From Lunularia cruciata (taxonomy: Eukaryota > Streptophyta > Marchantiopsida > Lunulariales > Lunulariaceae): DNA of 64,000 nucleotides. Both the position numbers and the translations under genes were made by a program. Where the stretch lies: the NCBI GenBank assembly GCA_948567375.1, contig OX419756.1:3415001-3479000 (forward strand), in the 5' to 3' direction. The notes under the pieces are model-generated. The model was given only the letters and a program-made list of their open reading frames with translations, did no database searches and was not told where the DNA came from. Positions 45,267-54,512 of the stretch are shown piece by piece. Numbering within the stretch: position 1 is the stretch's first letter; each line of letters begins with the position of its first letter.

Positions 45267-46288
45267 ATATTCTCAAACATAAAATGATGAGTTTTAAGAT
45301 AATATCTTTGCTTTAGAGAAAGTGCAGAAGAAATGAACTTAAACTTAAAAGAGCAAACTGAAAACTCAATTTCAAATATCATGAATTAAGAAGAAAGAAT
45401 AAAAATTCTAACTAAAGTGAAAACAACGTTGCGAGAGTTTATGGAAGAAAACTAAAGAAATAAAGAAATAATGAGTGAGAGGGAAATAACAAAATTACTT
45501 GAATTTAAATGTAAAAAAGGACAGTTACTCGAAGCATATATAAATAACATAGAACAAAGATGCATAAGAGAATTAACTAAAAATTTTGATTGGTTTGAAT
45601 GTAATAAAATATATGTTTACCTTGTGAAATAAAAAGAATTACCATATATAAAAGAAGACGGTGAAAGAGGCGACCGCGCAGAAAACACGAAGGATGGGAA
45701 GACCCCATCAAGCCGAAAGAAAACTATATGATACCTTTAGATATAGGTAAACATTGCATCTACTCTAGAAATAGAGAAAAGTAACATAAAACAAAACAAA
45801 ACAAAATAAGTAAAAGGAAGTAATTAAAAAAATCATCTTTGGTGTAGTAGTAGTAGATAGAGAAATGCAAGCTAATTCTTAACTATTTTATTAATTATGA
45901 GTACTTATCAGAAGATTCATTGTGGGTCAATTATTAGATCTATATTATTTGAAGTCCATTTAAGCTTAACTGTTATAGTAGTTATATCTTACTGTTGATT
46001 GCTTGCACTAGAACTGGATACACCAATGCTCTTTTGGTACAGCTGCCATAAGTCTACTTAAAGGAGAACTTCATCTCTATCTTCCACTTTGTGGATTGAA
46101 GACCTCCCTCTACTATATACAGGGTGCTTCTACTCTGTGCTTCTACTCTGTAGATGAAAGATCTTCCCCGCACTTTTACTAAGATAGAAACAATTTGCCC
46201 AATTCAAGGTGATTTTGAGGTGTTGGATTTCAATGAATACCTTAATCAATTCACTATGATGGATGCTTCTACTTTGCAGATGGAAGAC
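45267..46288 (+). repeat. Repeat A, copy 2, right part
   Basis: This continues from 32395 after the gypsy insertion. It carries a short minus-strand R2-like tail at 45657-45715. It ends at TGCAGATGGAAGACC, where mitochondrial-type DNA begins. Confidence 0.75.
45657..45715 (-). mobile_element. R2-like 3' tail insertion in repeat A
   Basis: The reverse complement gives GGCTTGATGGGGTCTTCCC and GCGGTCGCC, the family 3' end. AAAGAA occurs on both sides (45651-45656 and 45716-45721), and other repeat A copies lack this insert. Insert length is about 59 bp. Confidence 0.8.
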
Positions 46289-46512
46289 CCCTATGGAATA
46301 TTCTTCCGATGCCTACGTTCGGTATTCCAGGAATATATATAATATTTCTTAAAAGGATGTCTCGTTCAAAGATGCGAAGGTTGAAAGAGATCGCCCGGAT
46401 AAGACTCCTACCCTAAAGCGGGACCAGACTACAGGGGACTAAAGTCAGGGTGCGTAGTAGCCTGGTCCGACAGCTGGCCATTCTCATCAGCTCTGACTCG
46501 ACTAACTTCTTT

Positions 46513-46614
46513 GGGGCTTAGCTCCATGTTACCCTTTTTGTCTCTCCCTTGTAGGGGGAGACAAAAAGATGGGGTCTTCCTATCCTTCAATTTTCCTACC
46601 CGGTCGCCTTTTAT
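46513..46614 (+). mobile_element. R2-like 3' tail insertion with 14-bp target duplication
   Basis: It contains GGGGCTTAGCTCC, GATGGGGTCTTCC and CGGTCGCC. CGACTAACTTCTTT precedes it (46499-46512) and follows it (46615-46628). The matching place in the other mitochondrial copy (inverted, near 57565-57600) has one target copy and no insert. Confidence 0.92.
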
Positions 46615-47589
46615 CGACTAACTTCTTTCCATTCGAGGTTTATTAACCTCTTGCTCGAACGGTCGTGGTGTGTTATAAGAAAGCTTTTATGCGCTTTGCT
46701 TGTCCCACCGTAGATATTTATGCTATGCCCTGGAAGGACTTTTGCCATCAAGACCTAGGGGCCGTAGGGCAAGCAGACAATACCCAAAGGGTACTTGTTA
46801 AGTCCTTGCTGGAGATTATTCGTTCCCAACTTTCTAGGGAGCGAAACCCGCTTATCCGGGGGGAAGACTCCAGAAAAGAGTTTCCTAACTATGGAAAAGT
46901 GCTAAAGCCTACCCATTTGCTCGCCAATCTGGGTTGAAGTCAAGTTGGAGCCAGAATGGCCGGTAAGCTGCTACCATTACGTGCGTGATTTGCAACTCGC
47001 ACGGCGCCTGTGGCCTGAACATTTTGATCTGGAACAGCGGGCCTAGGAACCTTAACAACTCGTAAATACGTGCAAAGCCAGAGGGTGGAGGGGGTCACAA
47101 GCGAGCCTCCTTCGGTAGAATACGCTTGTGCATACCCATCGTCATATTATCGGGGTCTCCTAGGGACCCTTCGGATCCAGACCTATTACGGCGCATTTTA
47201 TACGTGCGACGGGGGAGGGTTTTAGTTTCTTCAACCCCGCACACCCCCCGAGCGCCTATTACGCGGTCCTTTGAAGATGACCTGATAGACTGCGTCAAAG
47301 TCATAAACCTGCCACGCGGTAACCATTTAATAAGTACATAGGTTCCTTCTCTACTGTTTGCTATCAAGCGCTTTCCTATTGCTAGGTAACTTCCGGTTTG
47401 TGGGTAATACAGGCCTCTCTGACTTCCTAGGTATAAAAGTAACCACTATGACCTCCCCGTTAGTAATTCCGCTTCAATAAAAGCGAATTTAAAATAGTTA
47501 TTATAGAACTCCTTTTCACGAGGTCTATTTTCTCCTAAATGAAGCCCAAATAAAAGAGACAGTTGAAAGAAAACCAAATCTAACAAATA

Positions 47590-47650
47590 AGATAAAGCGG
47601 CCGTAGGACGGGAAACTGTCACGTATGGTTCTCAATTGGCGGCCAGGTGG
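47590..47650 (+). ncRNA. Group II intron domains V and VI (nad7 intron)
   Basis: GCGGCCGTAGGACGGGAAAC with the returning arm GTCACGTATGGTTCT forms a domain V hairpin. A second hairpin (GGCGGCCAGGTGGGAAACC) follows before the nad7 exon. The same structure is at 58765-58850. Confidence 0.75.
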
Positions 47651-47663
47651 GAAACCCGTGGTC

Positions 47664-47905
47664 GACCATAACATCCTAGCAGATGGTGTCACTATCATAG
47701 TTACTCAAGATATTATGTTAGGTATTCAAAATATCTTAGGCGCTGTAAAATAAATTTCTCATATAAATTCTGTTGGGTTTAGCTCCAATTTTTTCACTTT
47801 TTCATTTTTTCATCTATCTTGTACGGTTTGGTAGGGTCTTTTCATCTTTCGTGTTTTTACGTGGTCGCCCTTTTAGATATTGTGTTTGGAGAGGTCCTCG
47901 AACTG
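47664..47905 (+). pseudogene. nad7: nad7 3' exon (NUMT), interrupted by retro-insertion
   Basis: LADGVTII lies before the insert and DIVFGEV after it, matching the C-terminal end of NADH dehydrogenase subunit 7 (usual MLADVVTIIGTQDIVFGEV). The exon follows directly on the group II intron end. An R2-like tail at 47715-47874 splits it. The uninterrupted copy is at 58849-58911. The usual stop after FGEVDR is lost. Confidence 0.85.
47715..47874 (+). mobile_element. R2-like 5'-truncated copy inside nad7
   Basis: It includes the last codons of the element ORF (AATATCTTAGGCGCTGTAAA), the stop region and the 3' tail to GTGGTCGCCC. AGATATT flanks it at 47708-47714 and 47875-47881. The other nad7 copy (58879) is uninterrupted. 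Confidence 0.9.
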
Positions 47906-48984
47906 AACATGAATGCCTTTGGGCCAACAAGCCTAGTTGGAAAATTGCTTGTCTTTATATCTGACAGCGAAGTTTATCAAGGGGACACTTGGAGATCGGC
48001 ATCCACGGAGCACCGCCGGCTAAACGACCTTCAAGCGACCCTGAGAAAACTACAGTCGTGTAGCACGATGCCAGATCAACATCTATGATCCCGAATACAC
48101 TACCAACGCCCCAGTACGGCCTCTTCTTTTCCCTTAACAGCATTGACGGAATTCAAGGAGTCCTTGTAACTTACGGCGCTATCGACTCTTTTTCGTGCCA
48201 TTCAGGCTAGCTCATAAGCTAGGAAACAGGCTCACCTTGCAGAGGAGCAATAGTAACATGGCTTACCCGGGAACAGCAAGTTTCAATCAGAGAACCGTGG
48301 GGCTGCCACCGCTAAGACGCTCTAAAAGAGCCGAAGGTAGGGCTGCCTTTACCATCATTCGCTATGCCGGGGTAAAGCTGAGAAGAGAATGCAAAAAAAT
48401 ATATGTTTTTTCTTTTCGCTTTCTCATACACCCCCGGAAAAGGCTGATGCTTTACGCGGAGGGAAACCAACTAAAACCCAACCCAAACCTTGCATGAGTT
48501 TTTTTACTGGACGGCGTGCGGGGGAGCAGCGGGAGAGTGTGGAGACGGGAGAGGAGAGGGAGAGACGTGAGACAACTTTGATGATTTTTGAGTGTTTTCT
48601 AGCAGGTAGCATTTGAGTGAATAGTCAATTCTCTTTGTTTTTCAATTTCGGTTCCATTGGTACTTAGATTTAAGACTATGGATAATGGAATAGAAAGTTA
48701 TGATGATTTTTAGCTTTTTTAGGGTTGAAAGTGATCATAATACATTGAGAATGATGGGTTGGAAATTTTCATTTCTAATCTCTTGGTTTTCATGATTAAG
48801 TTCAATGTGAATTTAATTTGAAAATTTTGGAGATGAAAATTGAAAGTTATGAAAGTTTATAGATTTTAGAGTTTAGAGAGATTATTTCTTATGTGGGTTG
48901 GGATGTGAGGGGTTGTGGTTTTGCAGATATGGGGAGATATGGAGAGGAATATCATGTGTTACTATCACTATTCTTGTGCTAGCC

Positions 48985-50415
48985 ATGGCTACACCTTCCC
49001 ATGTGGGGTCGCCTAGAGCGGGTCGGGATACACCATGCCCGGTGTGTCGCCGACGCTTTACCTCGCAAGGGGTAAAGACCCATGTGGGAAGGATGCACAA
49101 GGACTATGATTGGACCACTTGGGATGCTCACGTGAGACGAGCGACCACATCGACTGCAGTGACACTCGGGATTACGCACGTTTCTTCTATACCTTTGTTG
49201 ATCGTTCCAGGGATACCGACCGAGTCGTGGGAGTGGTTAGTTTCTCAGGCAGGTTGCATTTTGGGGTTATTTGAGACTAGTTTTCCATGTCCACGTCTAT
49301 TCCATAGGCTACCCCGCACACTCCATGATGAGGCTAGATAGGCTTTTTACCTACCACTAGATCGTTTAGCACATGATCCCTTGGACGAGTTAGCGTGGTT
49401 CCTATTCCTCCTACTCCCTCGATGGTGTCTTTGTTATGCTAGAGGGGGACGCGCGGGGCATATAGAGGTGGCGGCTAGATTTTGTCGATTTTGAGCGGAG
49501 GATTGGGCAGTGCTTCAGGAGAAGTCTGTTAGGGCTATACGAGTTAGGAGACAAGCATCGCCACAGGATACCACACATTCCACTCGATTACGACGATGTA
49601 GGACATTGGGTCTGGCGGGAGAGTTTAGTAGAGCAGCACGAGCGCTACACCCTTTGTCTATAGCGAGTCCTACTGATGAGACCATCTCTTCCCTACGCTC
49701 ATTGCATCCTATAGCAGTAGAGGGACTACCACTAGAGGTCTTAGATTATCACCCTGAGCAGCCTTTATGTCTTGAAAGGTTGCTATTTGCACAAGCATTG
49801 TGCACTGCCCCTCGCCTTTCCTCAGGAGGCTTGTCAGGGATGGTTTATGAGCACCTTAGAGATTGCTTCCAGGCATATGATCCTTCTAGTGGTTTTACCG
49901 AGTTGTTTCAAGTGGCTGCAGCAGTAGCGAGAGGAGACATTCCTATGTCTATTAGTCGGGTCTTAGGTGCTAGTCGACTTCTTGTGATTGAGAAGGACAC
50001 GGGAGGCATTAGACCGATTGCTATTGGAGAGATCTTTTTGTGTTTGGTCAGTCATACCATTGTCCATTAGCATCGTTCTCACTTTTGACAGCACCTTAGT
50101 CCACATCAGTTTGGAGTAGCTACACCTGGAGGATGTGAGGCTATATCTCTAAGCATTAGAGCACTCCTAGATATCCATCCGGAGTGGGTCGTCCTACAGG
50201 TGGATGTTGAGAACGCTTTTAAGAGCGTCTCACGTGCATCCATCTTTAGAGAGCTTAGGGAGGCTGGTGGATCATTGGCGAGTCTCATTCCTTTTGTGCG
50301 GTCTTTTTATGGCTCTCCTGCTTCCCTTTACTACCAGCATGGTGGTTCACAAGAAGGAGTTACCGTCTTGGAGTCACCTGTTGGTACACAACAGGGAGAT
50401 CCTTTGGGGGGGGCC
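48985..50415 (+). pseudogene. R2-like ORF, first part: C2H2 finger and RT motifs
   Basis: The ATG at 48985 has a good context (GCCATGGCT). CPVCRRRFTSQGVKTHVGRMH is a C2H2 zinc finger (CX2C-X12-HX4H), as at the N-terminus of R2 proteins, where it binds target DNA. RT blocks follow: LLVIEKDTGGIRPIAIGE (motifs 1-2), VLQVDVENAFKSVS (motif A, catalytic Asp) and SPVGTQQGDPLGG (motif B). In-frame stops are near 49339, 49492, 50067 and 50088. The frame ends at the G run. Confidence 0.85.
50406..50413 (+). other. G8 run with reading-frame change in RT motif B
   Basis: Motif B (GDPLGG) is read in one frame and motif C (LADDTHIVGP) in the next. The switch is at a run of eight G. The old copy at the window start has GGGGTGGG, also eight bases, at the same place. 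Confidence 0.75.
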
Positions 50416-52149
50416 CTTATTTGCCATGGCTCACTTTAGAGCTCTCCTATCTACTACTTTGGCCATGCCAGGTTGTGTATTTCCTCCCTTGGCAGATGAT
50501 ACACACATTGTAGGCCCTATAGATCAGATTAGGCAGGCCTTTGACTACTTGACTACCGAGCTACATCTAGTAGGCTTGAGAGTGAAGGTGTCAAAGTGTA
50601 GGGCATGGTCCCCTTTAGGTATCCCTCCCCACCTTGAGCTTCCAGAGGGGTGTATCACATCAATAGATGGACTTTGTGTTCTTGGAGTGCCAGTAGGATC
50701 GGAGGATTTCATCACACACTTCTTGGACGCTGCCCTTGCAGAGGATGTTCTCCATGTGGATGACCTTCCATTACTAGGAGATCCACAAGTGGCATTTGGT
50801 ATACTCTCTTGGAGTATTGCTCGTTCACCATCCTACCTCATCCGTATAGTTCCCCCCTCATCGTCCTTCCTATCACGTCTGACAGCATTTGATAGGAGGA
50901 TTATGGGAGTCTTTGGTGATATTGGACCAGGGACTTTTGAGTGTGTGACAGGGGATTTGGCACGTAGATAGATGGCTCTACCAATCTCATGTGGTGGGGT
51001 TGGCTTGCTTTCTATGGAGGAGATGGCACCTATAGCATTTTTGGGTAGTTGGGCTCTCTCGGCACCCCTACTTGCCTCTCGTTTTGTGGTTGCTGATAGG
51101 CCGGTTTTGGAGACTTATGTGACAGAGATGGAAGGACGACCCTTTTCTCTCCAAGTGTTATTGCGGCAGACGAGAGATAGTCCATCCCCACGAGCACGAG
51201 AGGGTTTTCCATTGTTTGCTTCACTATTGTCAGATTGGACTAGAGGTCTACATTCTTCCTTGATGGAGCGACAGTGTGAGCATACGCTACATTCTCTCTT
51301 AGTTGACTCATCCATTCCTCAAGCTACTAGAGCACGTCTACGCTCTTGCTCCGGCAAGGGTGCAGGCTCGTGGATCCTAGCTCGACCATGCATTAGGGCT
51401 TTCCGACTCGCGTCGGCTACTTTCTCTACATCGATGAGGTTTTGCCTAGGTTTGGTCCACCCATCTGCATCTTCACTACTCACTTGTGAGTGTGGTTCTA
51501 CACTAGATGCAGCGGTGGTCCACATGACATGGTGTTCTTTTGGAGGACAGAGGATAGCTACACATGATGCCATTAGAGACATAGTGCTTGCTATGGCACG
51601 AGAGAGTGGATACTTAGCTTGGAGGGAGTGTTCGTATGCATTGCAGACAACACATGTCAGGGCAGACTTATACTTGGTCCGAGATGATCAGGTGACAGTA
51701 GCGGATGTCATGGTCATGCACCCTACACGGGATACAGTTTTGGAGGGAGTGATTACCCATCCCTCTGGATGGGCGGCGAGTGCAGCAGCAGGTCGCAAGG
51801 TCTCCCAGTTTAGGGGCATCCAGCAAGGTCACCTCTTTGTTCCTCTAGCGTTGGAGTTATATGGAGCAATGGACAAGGCATTTGACACATTTGTCAGGGA
51901 GTGCGCGAGTGCTTATCATGTTAGGAGTCAAGGGGTACCATTCTCACTCTCATACTTTGTAGCTTACTTTAGACAGCGTGTGTCCATTGCTCTACAAAGG
52001 GTAGTGGCTGGTGCAATCCAGAGGAGAGCAATCACATTAGGTGATGTTTCTTCGGATGCTCCAGTTGTGTGTAGACCGTACGACTTGCATAGCCTGGATA
52101 TCTTAGGTGCGGTAGGGCAGATTTCTCATACAGAGTCTATTGGGGCTTA
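50414..52149 (+). pseudogene. R2-like ORF, second part: RT motif C, thumb and restriction-like endonuclease
   Basis: PLADDTHIVGP holds the two catalytic Asp of RT motif C. After a stop at 50969-50971 the same frame continues for 392 codons. LTCECGSTLDAAVVHMTWC is the CX1C...HX3C zinc site before R2-type endonucleases. THDAIRDIVLA, VRADLYL and VADVMVM correspond to the RHD and PD...D active-site strands; here the usual Pro-Asp is Ala-Asp. GRKVSQF and FVPLALELYGAMDKAFDTF are typical of the end of this nuclease fold. It nicks the target to prime reverse transcription. Confidence 0.8.
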
Positions 52150-52237
52150 GCCCCATGTTACCTTTTTTGTCTCTCCCTTGTATGGCTTGATGGGGTCTTC
52201 CCATCCTTCATTTTTCCTACGCGGTCGCCTTTATCTT
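52150..52237 (+). other. 3' tail of the R2-like element
   Basis: GGGGCTTAGCCCC is a short hairpin directly at the stop, followed by a T/C-rich stretch, GGCTTGATGGGGTCTTCCC and CGGTCGCC. This segment alone is found in all the short insertions of the window, so it is the probable RT recognition signal. Confidence 0.75.
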
Positions 52238-52620
52238 ACCCAAACCTTTAAGTGGCAATAACTAAGCGAGTAAAATATTAAAAACCCTTGTAAAGGCAAA
52301 GATGTCTCCTTTGGACCTGTGCCTGTACCAAATCACATCGGGCCCTACTCAATGAAAACTTGTAGTAGGTGGTGACAGGATTTGAACCTGTAACTTTCAG
52401 GCAGACACGCTTCCAAATCTATACTAGCTAAATGTTGATTAGACTCTTCCATAAGGAGCTTCCATGTGCGGTGCAGGATGGATGGTCAAAAAAGAGGCTA
52501 TGTCGTGTGGAAACAGGTTGTTGGTGCAAGGCCTTTTTGCATCGACTATCATTTAGTCTCTTGTCCCAAGCAGTTTGTGTAATCTGCTCCATCGTTGAGG
52601 CTCTATAATGTTAGTAGGCC
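52238..52620 (+). other. Mitochondrial-type insertion 1, right part
   Basis: This continues the sequence interrupted by the R2-like element and matches 59590-59990 (CCTGTAACTTTCAGGC, GGAGCTTCCATGTGC, AACAGGTTGTTGGTGCAAGG). It contains a tRNA T-arm-like sequence on the minus strand but no complete tRNA. Confidence 0.7.
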
Positions 52621-53049
52621 GAAAGTACCCCTTCTAGTCCTACCATAATTTATGAACTTATTGAGAGCTCAAATTTTATCATAACAAATAGATTTATCTT
52701 TGACTTTTATCATAATAAATAGATCTAATTTTGGATAAAATTTTGATGTAATTAAATATCATTATTATTGATCCAGAATAAATAATAATATGATGAATTC
52801 ATCTAACATTGTTTATTCTATTGATTAAAAAAACCTCTAATCAAACTCTTTTAATTCTCTTTATTCTTATATAGCATTGGAGTAAGTCAATATGGATTTG
52901 GTGCATGAATCATTTAAGATCATTTTAAATTTTGACTTCAATATAATCTTTGTAGATGGATTTAGAAAAATGATTAATGAATATCTTACGATTAAAGATG
53001 TGATTCTCAATTGTACTTAGTTGTGATCGTTTCTCACCATGATCGTTTC
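52621..53049. other. AT-rich spacer
   Basis: No gene is seen. The composition is AT-rich, with a duplicated GATCGTTTCTC near 53026 and 53041. Confidence 0.4.
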
Positions 53050-53929
53050 TCGAGTGTTCATCATCAATTGGTGCATTCAATTCACTAGTTTATTTTGGAG
53101 AATATTCTTTGTCATTTTCAAAACCAAACTTGCTATGTTCACAGTATACCATCTACAAACCAATGGATAAATAAAGCAGGCCAATTGCACTATTGAAGGC
53201 ATACTCTAGGGCTTCATCTTATAGGAATAAGAAAGGTGAGACACCTTACTTCCACCGGTGGAATTTACAAAAATACAGTGAATGCATCTATATAGATCAC
53301 CCCATTCTTCCTCATGTATGGAGAACACCCTTTCAGACCTTCAAGCTTGGAAAAGATCTGCCCAATGGCTACAAAAGTTGACATTTTCAACACTTTGGTT
53401 TCTAGAATCCAACAAAGTGTGGAGAACGCCAAACACAAGTTGCATATAGCCCAAAATTAACAAAAAAAAAATATATGCACATTGTAAGCACATGGAGTTC
53501 AATAGTGGAGATCAAGTGTGGCTATCCACAACCAATTTCATGTTAGTTGGCACTTGTAAGCTCAAACCTTATCGTTCCTTTTCCCATTATCAGTAAAATC
53601 AGGTGTAGTGACTTATCACCACGAACTACCACTACACATTAAGATCCATCCAATGTTCCATGTTTCCTTGCAACAAGAAGTTAGACCTTCTCCAACACTC
53701 ATTGATGATAGGATTAATATGAAGTCACATGCATTTCCCAAATGCATTTTTGGTAACCCCCTTCCATGTGTGGAACATCTCATACATTAGAATAGATACC
53801 CATTGTATGAGACAACATGGGCATATGTGGCTAACTTGACAAATGCACCGGTACTAATGCAATCTTTTGAGCAAGAACTTTACAATGAGGATGTTACACC
53901 TTAAAAGAGGAGAGGTTTGTAATACTACT
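53050..53929 (+). pseudogene. Gypsy integrase end and chromodomain-like region (family C)
   Basis: Broken frames show the integrase stretch corresponding to F-W...AYHPQTDGQTE (near 53130-53180). Then, at 53608-53790, come HIKIHPMFHVSLQQEVRPSP and the following chromodomain-like end with the RYPLYETTWAYVANLTNAP segment. It runs directly into the family C LTR at 53930. Stops are frequent. Confidence 0.75.
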
Positions 53930-54360
53930 AACTATATGTATTATCTAGAGGTGGAAATCGGCTTGATAATATCTTGAGAAATGTTTTATATGTGTAATAC
54001 CAAGAGCTAGACATATGATCTAGATGTGAAATTTGGTTTGGTAACATCTGGAATGACATTATACATGATGGTCAAAATAGATCAGATAGAAGTATCACAA
54101 AAGAATAATTCTACTAATGGAGCAGAAATCAAAATAGATTTGAAGACCTTCGAATCAATAGCTAGACATGTGATTTAAAGGTGAAAATTAGTTTGATAAC
54201 ATCTAGAAGGATGTTACACATGATAGACTAAATAGATTAGGAAGAGGTATCGCCAAAAGGGGACTTCTACTAATAGAGTAGGAACATAAATATGTTTGAA
54301 ATCTTTGAAGGCAATTTCGGAGGCCTAAACGGATGAATTAGGCCTAAAAAATGTGCAAAA
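53930..54360 (+). mobile_element. Family C LTR, 3' truncated
   Basis: It begins TGTAATACTACTAAC next to the pol end, so it is a 3' LTR. A second LTR-like start (TGTAATACCAAGAGC) at about 53994 suggests an internal duplication or a second insertion. It breaks off near 54360 into a minus-strand integrase fragment. Confidence 0.65.
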
Positions 54361-54512
54361 TAAATCTTGGCAAACGTTGGAGCATCCATGGTATCTACAA
54401 TGGATATCAAATGAATCTGATTGCTAAATTTATCAAGAAATACAATCATGGCTATATAGCTTTGACTTATCTTTGGCAAGGATGCAATAAGGTCAAGACT
54501 TACATGTTCCAT
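54361..54512 (-). pseudogene. Gypsy integrase fragment, second copy
   Basis: The minus frame starts EHVSLDLIASLPKISQSYI and ends with FAKIYFAHFLG, like 31243-31521. It is truncated and is joined on its high-coordinate side to the same AT-rich sequence as the other copy. Confidence 0.7.

Larger units (their letters stand above)
46289..48491 (+). other. Mitochondrial-type insertion 1 (NUMT), left part
   Basis: GC-richer DNA with clear plant mitochondrial content: a group II intron 3' end and nad7 exon (47590-47900), plus non-coding stretches shared with 57346-59990. The part 46289-46860 is inverted relative to 57346-57870. The open frames at 46665-46937, 47126-47341 and 48195-48497 are shared with the other copy as mitochondrial spacer or intron sequence. 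I do not call them genes. Confidence 0.75.
48492..52237 (+). mobile_element. Full-length R2-like non-LTR retrotransposon
   Basis: It is bounded by ACCCAAACCTT at 48481-48491 and 52238-52248, a perfect 11-bp target duplication. The empty site is in the other mitochondrial copy near 59590. It has a 5' untranslated region of about 490 bases, one long coding region (48985-52149) and an 88-base 3' tail. There is no APE endonuclease; a restriction-like endonuclease lies at the C-terminus, as in the R2/NeSL/CRE groups. The ORF is broken by stops near 49339, 49492, 50067, 50088 and 50969 and a shift at 50406-50413. It is a recently inserted but defective copy. Confidence 0.9.

Noticed and set aside
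46665-46937. Open frames shared by the two mitochondrial-type copies (also 47126-47341, 48195-48497 and partners)
   Set aside because: They are shared because the DNA is duplicated. None matches a mitochondrial gene I recognise, and the frames shift between copies.
52370-52440. Possible tRNA on the minus strand (T-arm ACAGGTTCAAATCCTGT)
   Set aside because: The T-arm is good, but I could not find a matching acceptor 5' strand, D-arm or anticodon stem in either mitochondrial copy. At most it is the 3' part of a dead organellar tRNA.
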